Notes under the pieces: model-generated
Told to the model about the DNA's origin: nothing
The model's database searches: none
What the model saw: the letters and a program-made list of their open reading frames with translations, nothing else
Part shown: piece by piece, positions 41,496-49,440 of the stretch
Layout: each line of letters opens with the position of its first letter
How positions within the stretch are numbered: position 1 is the stretch's first letter
Assembly: GCF_003667445.1 (NCBI RefSeq)
Contig: NZ_RCTF01000024.1
Coordinates: forward strand, 1-64,000
Source: Xanthobacter tagetidis
GTDB lineage: Bacteria; Pseudomonadota; Alphaproteobacteria; Rhizobiales; Xanthobacteraceae
Direction of reading: 5' to 3'
Length of the DNA: 64,000 nt
Made by a program: the position numbers and the translations under genes

Positions 41496-41532
41496 GGTTG
41501 TCTCCTGTCGTTGCTTGGTATTCGAGGTGGGG

Positions 41533-42897
41533 TCAGTAGCCGAGATAGGTCGGCAGCCAGAGCACCAGCGCCGGGAACGCGATGCACAAGGCAAGTCCGG
41601 TGAGCTGGAGCAGGGTGAAGGGGACGATGCCCCGGTAGATGTCCGCCAGCGTCAGGAAGCCCGATCCTGCCTGGCGCAGGTAGAACAGGGCTGGCCCGAA
41701 GGGCGGGGTGAGGTAGGAGGTCTGCAGGTTCACCGCCACCGCGATCGCGAACCACAGCAGGATCTGGTCCTTCGGCACCGCGTCGCCGAAGTCGAGCTCC
41801 ATCACGATCGGCCGGAACACCGGCAGGATGATGAGGGTGATCTCCAGCCAGTCGAAGAAGAAGCCGAGCAGGAAGATCACCACCATCAAGAGCCCCAGCA
41901 GCGCCCAGTCGTGCAGGCCGAGGGCGTTGATGACGTGGATGATGGCGTCGTCGCCGCCCAGTTCCCGGAACACGTAGGAGAACAGCGTGGCGCCGCAGAA
42001 GATGCCGAAGATCATGGCGTTGGTCAGGGCGGTCGCCTGCACCACGTCGTTCAGCAGCTTCAGCGTGAAGGTGCGGTTGTAGATGGCGAGCAGGGTGGCC
42101 CCGAACGCGCCCACGCCGGCCGCTTCCGTGGGGGTGGCGAAGCCGCCGATGATCGAGCCGAGCACCAGCAGCACCAGCACGGTCGGCGGCACGAACCCGC
42201 GGAAGATCAGCAGGAGAAGATCGCGGAGCGGGAGCGGGTCCGCCTCGGGCGGGCGCGGCATGCGCTTCGGCTGGAACAGGCCGACGAAGAGGATGTAGAC
42301 GAGGTAGAGCCCCGACAGCAGCAGCCCCGGGATCACCGCGCCGGTGAACAGGTCGCCCACCGGGATCGCCAGCAGGTCGCCCATGATGACCAGCATGATG
42401 GACGGCGGGATGAGGATGCCGAGCGTGCCCGACGAGGCGATCACGCCCGCGGAGATGCCCTTGTCGTAGCCGCGTTCCACCATCACCGGCAGCGCCAGCA
42501 TGGTGAGCATCACCACCGAGGCGCCGACGATGCCGGTGGTCGCCGCCATGATGGTGCCCATCAGCACCACGGCGAGCGCGAGCCCGCCGGGCACCCGCTT
42601 CAGCAGCACCGAGAGGATTTCAAGCAGATGCCGCGCGACGCCGCTGCGCTCCAGCATGATGCCCATGAAGATGAACATGGGGATCGCCACCAGCACCAGA
42701 TTGTCCGCGATCGAGCCCCAGATGCGGCTGACGACGAGGAACAGCTGGGCCGGCTGGAACAGGCCGAAGGCGCCGCCGATGACCGTGAATGCGAGGCCCA
42801 CCCCGGCGAGGCAGAACGCCACGGGGAAGCCCGAGAACAGGATCACCACCAGCAGGCCGAGCATGGAGAGCGGCAGGACGGTCTCGAACAGGGTCAT
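41533..42897 (-). CDS. TRAP transporter large permease, DctM family
   Basis: A 454-residue membrane protein with about 12 TM segments; VVILFSGFPVAFCLAGVG, GTLGILIPPSIMLVIMG, FATPTEAAGVGAFGAT and NLQTSYLTPPFGPALFYL mark DctM of the larger FcbT3/DctM subgroup, with DWLEITLIILPVFRPI near the end. It overlaps DctQ by four bases and precedes RidA by 37 bases. Substrate class is probably an aromatic or branched carboxylate, by analogy with this subgroup only. Confidence 0.92.
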   Translation of the reverse strand: MTLFETVLPLSMLGLLVVILFSGFPVAFCLAGVGLAFTVIGGAFGLFQPAQLFLVVSRIWGSIADNLVLVAIPMFIFMGIMLERSGVARHLLEILSVLLKRVPGGLALAVVLMGTIMAATTGIVGASVVMLTMLALPVMVERGYDKGISAGVIASSGTLGILIPPSIMLVIMGDLLAIPVGDLFTGAVIPGLLLSGLYLVYILFVGLFQPKRMPRPPEADPLPLRDLLLLIFRGFVPPTVLVLLVLGSIIGGFATPTEAAGVGAFGATLLAIYNRTFTLKLLNDVVQATALTNAMIFGIFCGATLFSYVFRELGGDDAIIHVINALGLHDWALLGLLMVVIFLLGFFFDWLEITLIILPVFRPIVMELDFGDAVPKDQILLWFAIAVAVNLQTSYLTPPFGPALFYLRQAGSGFLTLADIYRGIVPFTLLQLTGLALCIAFPALVLWLPTYLGY

Positions 42898-43445
42898 AGG
42901 CCAACCTCCTGCGGGTGGTGGGGCGCTTCCGGCTTGGGAGGCGATCCGAGGAGGGTGGCGAGCGAGGCGGCGATGGCGCCCAGCGCGGCGAGCAGCAGCG
43001 TCGAGAAGCCGATCAGCAGCGTCGACTTGATGATCCAGCGGTAGGGCAGGCCGGTGAGCGAGGGCGAGCCTTCGTTCAGCCGGAAGGAACTGGCGAGGAA
43101 CGGCCAGCCGTAATAGAGCACCACCAGGCAGAACGGCAGGATGAAGAGCGCGGCGCCGATCAGCTCGATCGCCGCCGCGGTCTTGGCGCTGAAGCGGTTG
43201 CTCAGCACGTCGATGCGCACGTGCTCGCCCGCGACGTAGCCGTAGCCGAGGCACAGGAGAAAGAGAGTGGCATGGAGATGCCACTCAAGGTCCTGCAGCT
43301 TCGTCGAGCCAAGCACGATGAAGCGGCGGGTGACGACGTCCAGCACGACGGTGAGGACGAGGACGACGACGCACCACGCCGCCGCCTGCCCGACCCGCTG
43401 CGCGATCGTCTTCAGGATTTGGGCCGAAGCCAGGAGTGCGGACAT
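42894..43445 (-). CDS. TRAP transporter small permease, DctQ family
   Basis: A 183-residue protein with four TM segments and an N-terminal QRVGQAAAWCVVVLVLTVVLDVVTRRF and LEWHLHATLFLLCLGYGYVAGEHVRIDV, features of the FcbT2-like DctQ group. Its start shares one base with the DctP stop (TGATG on the minus strand at 43443-43447), and it overlaps DctM by four bases, so all three TRAP genes are coupled without spacer. Confidence 0.9.
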   Translation of the reverse strand: MSALLASAQILKTIAQRVGQAAAWCVVVLVLTVVLDVVTRRFIVLGSTKLQDLEWHLHATLFLLCLGYGYVAGEHVRIDVLSNRFSAKTAAAIELIGAALFILPFCLVVLYYGWPFLASSFRLNEGSPSLTGLPYRWIIKSTLLIGFSTLLLAALGAIAASLATLLGSPPKPEAPHHPQEVGL

Positions 43446-44503
43446 CAGTTCTTCAGGTATCCGATGTCGCGCCAGGTCGAGTATTCTTCGCGGAACTTGG
43501 CGAAGCTGGCATAGGCCCGCGCGAAGTCGGGATCGGCGGCCACCTGCTCGGCGATCACCTCGTCGACTGCGCCCTTGAGCTTCTTGAGGTCCGCGTCGGA
43601 CCACTTGTGGATCTGCACGCCCTTGGCCTGGAGCTCCTTGAGCGCGGGAACCTGGATCGCCTCGCCCTCGGCGATGCCGTAGCGGATGTTGTCGCCGCAG
43701 ACGGACTCGATCTGCGCCTTCTGGGTCTCGCTGAGCGCGTCCCACTTGGCCTTGTTCATCATCAGGTCGAAGAAGGTCGACTGCTGGTGCCAGCCGGGGA
43801 AGTAATAGTGCTTGGCGATCTGCCAGAAGCCCATCTTGAGGTCGATGGCGGGCTGCACGAATTCCAGGCCGTCGATGACGCCGCGGTCGAGGGCGGGGTA
43901 GACGTCCGGCGGGGCGAGCAGCTGGGCCGAGACGCCGAACTTGCCGAGCGCCTTGGCGCCGAGGCCGAAGAAGCGCAGCTTCAGGCCGTTGAGATCGTCG
44001 ACGCTCTTGATCTCCTTCTTGAACCAGCCCGAGCCCTCGGGCGCGAGCATGCCGCACATGACCGACTTGATGCCGTACTTGCCGTAGATCTCGTCGAAGA
44101 TCTGCTTGCCGCCGCCGAAATAGTACCAGGCCATGTATTCAGGGGCCGGCGGGCCGAACGGGAGCGCGGCGAACACCTGGAGCGCAGGCACCTTGCCGCC
44201 CCAGAAGCCGGGGGTGGAGAAGGCCGCGTCCACCGCGCCGGCCGCCACCGCGTCGAACGTCTCAAGCGGCGGCACCAGCGCGCCCGGCTCGTAGAAGCGC
44301 AGCTCGATGTTGCCGCCCGAGACCTTTGCGATCTGCGATTCGAGGCGCTTGCCGAGCGTCCCAAGCTGCGGCAGCGAGCTTGAGAAGGTGGCGGCCATCT
44401 TCCATTTGACCTTCGGGTCCTGGGCCGAGGCGGCCGAGACCGGCAGGGCCGCGGCCAAAAGTACCAGCAGCGCGTGGCGCAAGTGATTGGCGAGCTTCAT
44501 CAC
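43445..44503 (-). CDS. TRAP transporter solute receptor, DctP family
   Basis: A 352-residue periplasmic receptor with a 27-residue signal peptide (ending SAASAQ). Landmarks: KWKMAATFSSSLPQLGTLGKRL, LRFYEPGALVPPLETFDAVAAGAVD, the WFKKEIKSVDDLNGLKLRFFG region with the ligand arginine, and GVIDGLEFVQPAIDLKMGF. It belongs to the FcbT1/TakP-like branch known for 2-oxo acids and aromatic acids. Start is ATG 44503 or the adjacent ATG 44500. It is divergent from an XRE-cupin regulator; a near-perfect palindrome lies 34-51 bases upstream. Confidence 0.92.
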   Translation of the reverse strand: MMKLANHLRHALLVLLAAALPVSAASAQDPKVKWKMAATFSSSLPQLGTLGKRLESQIAKVSGGNIELRFYEPGALVPPLETFDAVAAGAVDAAFSTPGFWGGKVPALQVFAALPFGPPAPEYMAWYYFGGGKQIFDEIYGKYGIKSVMCGMLAPEGSGWFKKEIKSVDDLNGLKLRFFGLGAKALGKFGVSAQLLAPPDVYPALDRGVIDGLEFVQPAIDLKMGFWQIAKHYYFPGWHQQSTFFDLMMNKAKWDALSETQKAQIESVCGDNIRYGIAEGEAIQVPALKELQAKGVQIHKWSDADLKKLKGAVDEVIAEQVAADPDFARAYASFAKFREEYSTWRDIGYLKN

Positions 44504-44841
44504 TTTGTTCCCCTGTGATTGCTGGCTGCTATCAAATTAGACAACGTTGCCTAACAAGCAACCAGATTTGCCGGTCCCGAGCCAAATTCGGGGCTGGCAA
44601 CCCCATACACGCAAAGGCTATGCCAAGATCGGGGGCGGGAGCTTCCGCGCCGCACCCAGCCTGCGTTGTCCAATCATCAACGTTGGTTGCCAGGCTACGA
44701 CGCGCTTGCAATCGCTCCAAAGTGGATGAACAGTTCGGGTGTCGTTGCTGCTTTTTTGGTGCTTGTGCATTGCGCCCGCGACTGCGGCGGGGTTGCCCAG
44801 ATTTCGACCTTGCCCGGGTCCGTCAGGAGTTGCTTGATCCG
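44504..44841. other. Divergent region between DctP and the XRE-cupin gene
   Basis: This 338-base gap is lower in GC than its neighbours and holds an 18-base palindrome (44537-44554) and a second CAACGTTG core (44678-44685). The XRE frame is open from 44515, but the first 109 codons have no homology-like features, so I treat them as non-coding. Confidence 0.6.
44537..44554. promoter_or_regulatory. 18-bp palindrome TTAG-ACAACGTTGC-CTAA, XRE-cupin operator candidate
   Basis: All base pairs of the dyad match except one (position 5 against 14). It is centred on CAACGTTG, a core that occurs again at 44678-44685 nearer the regulator. It is placed to control the TRAP operon. Confidence 0.6.
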
Positions 44842-45423
44842 ATGGTGACGCTCGATACATCCCACAGCATGCCGCTGCCGGCCGGCGTCAGCCTCGGCCG
44901 CGCCATCCGCGCCCTGCGCGCCGAGCGCGGCCTGTCGCTGTCGCAGCTCGCGCTCGCGGCGGCGCTGGACAAGGGCTACCTCTCGCGCGTCGAGCGCGGG
45001 TTGAAGGTGCCGTCCGTCGCCATCGTGCTGCGCATCTCCACGGCGCTGGAGGTCTCGGCGGCGCAGCTGTTCGGGGCGGCCGAGCGCCAGGAGCCGATCT
45101 TCGTCACCCGCGCCGGCGATCGCGCCGAGCGCACCGCCGACGACGGCAACTACCACATGGAGATTCTGACCCAGAGCACCGGCAGCGCGGGCCTCGAAGT
45201 GTTCCTCATGTATCCGCCGGCGGAGTTCGCGAACGAGCCGGAAGCCGCCCATCGTGGCGAGGAGGTGCTGTTCGTGGTTGCCGGCACCGTCGAGGTGCGC
45301 TTCGCGGAGACGGTGCTGGTGCTGGAGACCGGGGATTCGGTCCAGTTCCCCGGCCCGCTGCGCCACCAGGTGCGCCGCCTCGCCGAGAAGAGCTGCGTGC
45401 TGATCTCGGTCTACGGGCCCTGA
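44842..45423 (+). CDS. XRE-family regulator with C-terminal cupin domain
   Basis: A 193-residue regulator. The HTH (about residues 16-72) reads LGRAIRALRAERGLSLSQLALAA, KGYLSRVERGLKVPSVAIVLRIS; the cupin (about 115-190) has AHRGEEVLFVVAGTVEVRF and LETGDSVQFPGPLRHQVR. Proteins of this layout sense small metabolites through the cupin barrel. ATG 44842 is chosen (AGGAG 12 bases upstream, rather far). It is divergent from the TRAP-RidA-MOSC-reductase operon and probably regulates it through the CAACGTTG dyads. Confidence 0.88.
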   Translation: MVTLDTSHSMPLPAGVSLGRAIRALRAERGLSLSQLALAAALDKGYLSRVERGLKVPSVAIVLRISTALEVSAAQLFGAAERQEPIFVTRAGDRAERTADDGNYHMEILTQSTGSAGLEVFLMYPPAEFANEPEAAHRGEEVLFVVAGTVEVRFAETVLVLETGDSVQFPGPLRHQVRRLAEKSCVLISVYGP

Positions 45424-45491
45424 GGCGAACCCGCGGCGCAGGCTGAGCGCCGTAGCCTCTTGCGCAGGACCTCGATCCGAGATCGAGCGTC

Positions 45492-45595
45492 ATGCCCCGG
45501 CTTGTCCGGGGGATCCACGCGGCGGGCCACCTGCGGTCTGGATTTTGAACCATCGTGCAAGCGAGGAGGTGGATGCCCCGGACAAGCCGGGGCAT
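45492..45595. repeat. REP-like element with paired 20-nt inverted arms
   Basis: Arms at 45492-45511 (ATGCCCCGGCTTGTCCGGGG) and 45576-45595 are exact reverse complements. Each arm also folds alone (CCCCGG-N5-CCGGGG). It lies between the convergent XRE-cupin gene and phnC, and could end both transcripts. Such bipartite palindromes are common dispersed repeats in alphaproteobacteria. Confidence 0.75.
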
Positions 45596-45643
45596 CACGG
45601 CGGTGGCCGCGGCCGTCGCTCTCTCGAAGGATCGAACGGGCGC

Positions 45644-46447
45644 TCAGCCCGGCGCGTCGGCGGCGGTGTCGTAATAGATCGCGTCGAGCTCGGCCGCGCT
45701 CACCGCGGCCGCCGGGGCGTCGAGCACCAGCCGCCCTTTGCGCATGGCGACGATGCGGTCGGCATAGCGGCAGGCGAGGTCGGTCTGGTGCAGCGCGCAC
45801 AGCACGGCGATGCTGCGTTCGCGGGCGATGTCCTTCAGCACGGTCAGGACGTTGGCGGCGGAGGCCGGGTCGAGGCTCGCCACCGGCTCGTCGGCGAGCA
45901 CGAGGCGGCTTCGCTGGGCGAGCACGCGGGCGATGGCAACCCGCTGCTGCTGCCCGCCGGACAGGCTGTCGGCCCGCTGGTAGGCCTTCTCCAGCAGCCC
46001 CACGCGGTCGAGCGCGGCGAGCGCGATCTGCCGGTCCTCGCGCGAAAAGCAGCGGGTCACGGCGCGCCAGGTCGGCACCTGGCCGAGCCGGCCGGCGAGC
46101 GTGTTGTCGATCGCGTTCATGCGCGAGATCAGGTTGAACTGCTGGAAGATCAGGCCGATGGCGCCGCGATGCTCGCGCAGCGCCCTTCGGTCGAGGGCGC
46201 CGATGTCGCGGCCGAGCACCGTCACCGTCCCCGCGTCCACCTCGGCGAGGCGCGAGATGCAGCGGAAGATGGTGGACTTGCCGGCCCCGCTCGGGCCGAG
46301 CAGCGCCACCACCTCTCCGGGGGCGATGGCGAAGCTGACCCGGTCGAGCGCGATGGCGCTGCCGAAGGTCTTGGTGATGGCGTCGAGCCGCAAGGCGGGG
46401 GCGGCGGCCGCCGCCGTCATCTCGGCGGCGGGGGTGATGAGCGTCAT
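45644..46447 (-). CDS. phnC: Phosphonate-type ABC transporter ATPase
   Basis: A 267-residue ATPase with Walker A GPSGAGKST, IFQQFNLISRMNAIDNTLAGRLG (the PhnC hallmark after the Q-loop), signature LSGGQQQR and Walker B LVLADEPVASLDP. It powers uptake of phosphonate or related oxyanion esters with PhnE and PhnD. It overlaps phnE by four bases. No C-P lyase, phosphonatase (phnX/phnWAY) or phnF gene lies beside it, so the ligand could be another compound. Confidence 0.9.
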   Translation of the reverse strand: MTLITPAAEMTAAAAAPALRLDAITKTFGSAIALDRVSFAIAPGEVVALLGPSGAGKSTIFRCISRLAEVDAGTVTVLGRDIGALDRRALREHRGAIGLIFQQFNLISRMNAIDNTLAGRLGQVPTWRAVTRCFSREDRQIALAALDRVGLLEKAYQRADSLSGGQQQRVAIARVLAQRSRLVLADEPVASLDPASAANVLTVLKDIARERSIAVLCALHQTDLACRYADRIVAMRKGRLVLDAPAAAVSAAELDAIYYDTAADAPG

Positions 46448-47277
46448 ACCAGCCTCCGGCGCAGCCAGGCGCTGAACTGGTCGATGATCGTCACCATGAT
46501 GAGCATGATGACCGTCACCGTCAGCAGCTTGGGGAAGTCGAGCAGGTCGATGGCGGCCTTGATCTCCATGCCGATGCCGCCCGCCCCGACGATGCCCAGG
46601 ATGGTTGAGGTGCGCACGTTCGCCTCCCACACATAGAGCGAGACTGATGAAAGATTGGGCAGCACCGAGGGCAGCAGCGCATAGGAGACGATCTTGGTGC
46701 GGTTCGCGCCGGTCATGGCGGCGGCCTCCAGCGGCGCCTTGGGCACCGTCTCGATGGCCTCGCTGTTGAGCTTGGCGATGACGCCGAGCGAGTGGACGAT
46801 CATGCCGAGCACGCCGGCGAACGGCCCCAGCCCCACCGCCGCCACGAACAGCAGCGCGAACACGATGGTGTCGACGCCGCGGAACGAGTTCACCAGCATC
46901 CGCACCGGAGCCGCCAGCCAGGGGGAGGGGGCGGTGTTGTGGGCGATGAAGATGGAGAGCGGGAAGGCGAGAATTGTCGCGACCACGGTCGCCACCGTGG
47001 CGATGGCCACCGTCTCGGCGGCGCGCAGCCAGTAGACGTCGAGATCGGCGAGATAAGGCGGCCACGCCTTCGCCGCCCACATGAGGAGGCGCGGGATGCC
47101 GGCGATGAAGGCCGCCGGGTCCACCTCCGAGAGGCGCAGGCAGATCCAGAACACGATCGCCAGGGCCGCGGCGAGCGCGATCCGCGCCAGGATCGCCGGC
47201 GAGGAGAGGCTCAGCGGCGTCTCCACATACTGCCCCGCGCGATCCCGGGCGGGCGGCACGCGCTCGATGTCCCACAT
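46444..47277 (-). CDS. phnE: Phosphonate-type ABC transporter permease
   Basis: A 277-residue permease with about six TM segments. The motif AMTGANRTKIVSYALLPSVLPNLSS is the coupling loop, and VWEANVRTSTILGIVGAGGIG is the PhnE signature. It is 73 bases downstream of phnD with a hairpin between and overlaps phnC by four bases. Confidence 0.9.
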   Translation of the reverse strand: MWDIERVPPARDRAGQYVETPLSLSSPAILARIALAAALAIVFWICLRLSEVDPAAFIAGIPRLLMWAAKAWPPYLADLDVYWLRAAETVAIATVATVVATILAFPLSIFIAHNTAPSPWLAAPVRMLVNSFRGVDTIVFALLFVAAVGLGPFAGVLGMIVHSLGVIAKLNSEAIETVPKAPLEAAAMTGANRTKIVSYALLPSVLPNLSSVSLYVWEANVRTSTILGIVGAGGIGMEIKAAIDLLDFPKLLTVTVIMLIMVTIIDQFSAWLRRRLV

Positions 47278-47304
47278 GGCCTTGAGGCTCCCGCTGGAAT
47301 GCGG

Positions 47305-47325
47305 CGGGGGCGCGCTCCGCCCCCG
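47305..47325 (-). other. Intra-operon hairpin after phnD
   Basis: CGGGGGCG (47305-47312), loop CGCTC, CGCCCCCG (47318-47325): a perfect 8-bp GC stem between phnD and phnE, 25 bases after the phnD stop. Fourth case in the window of a hairpin between a binding-protein gene and its permease gene. Confidence 0.6.
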
Positions 47326-47350
47326 GCCGCCGGTTGGCTTCGGTCCGCGC

Positions 47351-48220
47351 TCAGCTCTTCAGCACGCCGAGGTCGCGGCCCATGGTTTCGAGCACCACAT
47401 AGGGCTCGTGGGTGGTGGTGCGGTAGCCGGTATAGGGCCAGGGCAGCACCTTCAGCTCTTCGGCGGTGAGGCTGTTGAACGCGGCCTGGAGCGCCATGGC
47501 GGTCTCCTCGTCCATGCTCTTGCGCACCACCACGGGCTCGTTGGGCAGCGGCACCGACTGCCAGACGATCTTGTTGGAATCCGCCTTCATCAGGCCGTTG
47601 CGGATCATGGTGTTGCGGTGGATGTCCCAGCCGGTGGCGAGGTCCACCTGGCCGTTGATGGTGGCCATCTGGGCGGCGGCGGCGGAGGCGCCCTCGGCAT
47701 ACTTGCCGAAGAACGTCTTCGGCTCGATGCCCTGCGCGCGGAAATAGTGGGTCGGCACCATCCAGCCGGTGGTGGAGCCGGTGTCCAGCATCTGCATGGA
47801 CATGCCCTTGGCGTCCTGCGGGAATTTCTCCAGCTTCAGGTCCGGGCGGGCGACGATGAGGCCGTGATAGGTGGGCTTGCCCTCCACCAGCATCACGTTG
47901 ATGACGCGCGTGCCGGACGAGTTCTTCGCCAGCACATAGCCCCACGGGCCGAGCTGGGCGAGGTCGGCATTCTCCGAGCCGATGGCGACCGAGACGCCGG
48001 CCCAGTCGTTGGCGACCGTCAGCGCGAGGTCGGCGCCGATGCGATCGCACACCATGCGGTAGAGCGGCTCCCACACCTTGCGGGTTTCCTGCTGGGTGGG
48101 CTGGGAGGGGGCGAGCGCGACCTTGATGGTCTTGCGGGTGACGGACTGGGCGCGCACGACGGCCGGCGCGGCGAGGACGCCGGCGGCGGCGCCGATGAGG
48201 AAGGTGCGGCGACGGATCAT
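47351..48220 (-). CDS. phnD: Phosphonate-type ABC transporter binding protein
   Basis: A 289-residue periplasmic protein. The N-terminus MIRRRTFLIGAAAGVLAAP is a twin-arginine-like signal peptide. Mature features are VALAPSQPTQQETRKVWEPL, NADLAQLGPWGYVLA, TGSTTGWMVPTHYF (the S-T-S/T-G oxyanion-binding loop of PhnD/PtxB proteins) and VPLPNEPVVVRKSM. It could bind phosphonates, phosphite or an organophosphate. It is first in phnDEC and divergent from a HAD phosphatase gene. Confidence 0.9.
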   Translation of the reverse strand: MIRRRTFLIGAAAGVLAAPAVVRAQSVTRKTIKVALAPSQPTQQETRKVWEPLYRMVCDRIGADLALTVANDWAGVSVAIGSENADLAQLGPWGYVLAKNSSGTRVINVMLVEGKPTYHGLIVARPDLKLEKFPQDAKGMSMQMLDTGSTTGWMVPTHYFRAQGIEPKTFFGKYAEGASAAAAQMATINGQVDLATGWDIHRNTMIRNGLMKADSNKIVWQSVPLPNEPVVVRKSMDEETAMALQAAFNSLTAEELKVLPWPYTGYRTTTHEPYVVLETMGRDLGVLKS

Positions 48221-48338
48221 GGTGTCACTCTCCTGTTCAGCGTGAGCAAGCTGCGAGGGACTTCGGTGGGCCGCCCCGGTGGGGAGCGAGCGTCCGCGGG
48301 GCGGCGCGGCCCGGTACGCCGGTGGATTTATCTATACT

Positions 48339-48358
48339 CAGTGACATCACAGTGACAT
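48339..48358. promoter_or_regulatory. Two direct repeats CAGTGACAT, 11-bp period
   Basis: Copies at 48339-48347 and 48350-48358, one helical turn apart, 119-138 bases before phnD. Tandem half-sites on one DNA face suggest an activator site; a Pho-box-like role is possible but the sequence does not match the textbook Pho box. Confidence 0.5.
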
Positions 48359-48421
48359 TGAGGAAAGCTCAAAGATTGTGCGATGCACACACCGTGCCGC
48401 CCTCATGTTGAGCTTTCCTCA
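48358..48421. promoter_or_regulatory. Paired dyads TTGAG-N5-CTCAA in inverted arrangement
   Basis: TTGAG-GAAAG-CTCAA (48358-48372) is a perfect dyad; TTGAG-CTTTC-CTCA (48408-48421) is its reverse complement over 14 bases. Together they form a 14-bp inverted repeat with a 35-base loop between phnD and the HAD gene. Confidence 0.6.
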
Positions 48422-48463
48422 GCGGGATCGACTTGATACTGAGGATGGCCGAACGAGGACGAG

Positions 48464-49297
48464 ATGACGCTGCATCCCCTATCGACCAGCCGCGCGCTTT
48501 TGGCCGACGCCGTGCCGCGCGAGGGCGCGACCGCCGGCACGGCCGCCTCGGGGCTGCTGGCGCGGGACGCCGCGGAGGCACGGGCGGTGCTTCGCGCCGC
48601 GCGGGGCATCCTGTTCGATCTCGACGGGACGCTGATCCGCACCGACGAGGTCATCGAGGGCGCGCGCGAGGTGCTCGCGGCCTGCGGCCCGCGCGCGATG
48701 ATCCTGTCCAACAATTCATCGGATACGGCGGAAGGCCTGTCGCGCCGGCTGGCCCGCGCCGGGCTCGACGTCGCGCCGGAGCGGATCGTGCTCGCCGGCA
48801 TCGAGGCGGTGCGCGCGGTGGCGGCGCTGCGGCCGGGCGGGCGCGCCATGGTGATCGGGACCGCCGCGCTGGCGGCCGAGGCCCGTGCCGCGGGGCTCGA
48901 CGTCACCGACGAGCGGCCGGACGTGGTGCTGGTGGCCCGCACCCCGGCGTTCGACTATGCCGCGCTGGCGCGCGCCGCGAACGCCGTCCGGGCCGGCGCG
49001 GAATTCGTGGTGGCGAATCCCGACACGTCCCATCCGGGCGCCGACGGGCGCCTCGTGCCGGAGACCGGCGCGCTCGCCGCCGCCATCGCCGCCGCCGCCG
49101 GGCGCGCGCCGTCGCGGGTGTTCGGCAAGCCCGAGCCGGACCTGTTCCGCGCCGCGCTCGACCGCCTCGGCCTCAGTGCGGGGGAGGTGGTGATGGTGGG
49201 CGACAACCCCGACACGGACGGCGCCGGTGCGCTCAGGCTCGGCATCCCGCACATCCTCATCGGCAAGCGCCTTCCCCTTGAGGCGCTGCTGGGCTGA
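48464..49297 (+). CDS. HAD-superfamily phosphatase, NagD/phosphoglycolate-type (HAD-IIA)
   Basis: A 277-residue HAD hydrolase. Motif I is GILFDLDGTLIRTDEVIEG (nucleophile Asp near residue 52), motif II is MILSNNSSD, motif III Lys is in VFGKPEPDLF and motif IV is VMVGDNPDTDGAGA. It removes phosphate from a small metabolite in the cytoplasm. A 45-residue extension precedes motif I. It is divergent from phnDEC and may dephosphorylate the imported organophosphorus compound, which is inference. GAGGACGAG precedes the ATG. Confidence 0.88.
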   Translation: MTLHPLSTSRALLADAVPREGATAGTAASGLLARDAAEARAVLRAARGILFDLDGTLIRTDEVIEGAREVLAACGPRAMILSNNSSDTAEGLSRRLARAGLDVAPERIVLAGIEAVRAVAALRPGGRAMVIGTAALAAEARAAGLDVTDERPDVVLVARTPAFDYAALARAANAVRAGAEFVVANPDTSHPGADGRLVPETGALAAAIAAAAGRAPSRVFGKPEPDLFRAALDRLGLSAGEVVMVGDNPDTDGAGALRLGIPHILIGKRLPLEALLG

Positions 49298-49440
49298 GGG
49301 GGAGGGCCGTCCATCGGCCCTGCGCTCGAGCCGGAGGGCAATGGCGACGGAGGGCGGTCAGGTCCGGTGTTGCCGCACGCGTAGACGCCGCGGAACGGCC
49401 GGGACGCGAGCGGGCATCGCGACGTTCTGAACGCTCGCTC

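Noticed and set aside
44515..44841. 109-residue extension of the XRE-cupin protein
   Set aside because: No homology-like pattern, and it would cover the palindromic operator region. The HTH follows ATG 44842 at the normal distance.
47351..48220. Calling the phn operon a phosphite (ptx) system
   Set aside because: No ptxD-type dehydrogenase is adjacent; the PhnD loop alone does not separate phosphite from phosphonates.
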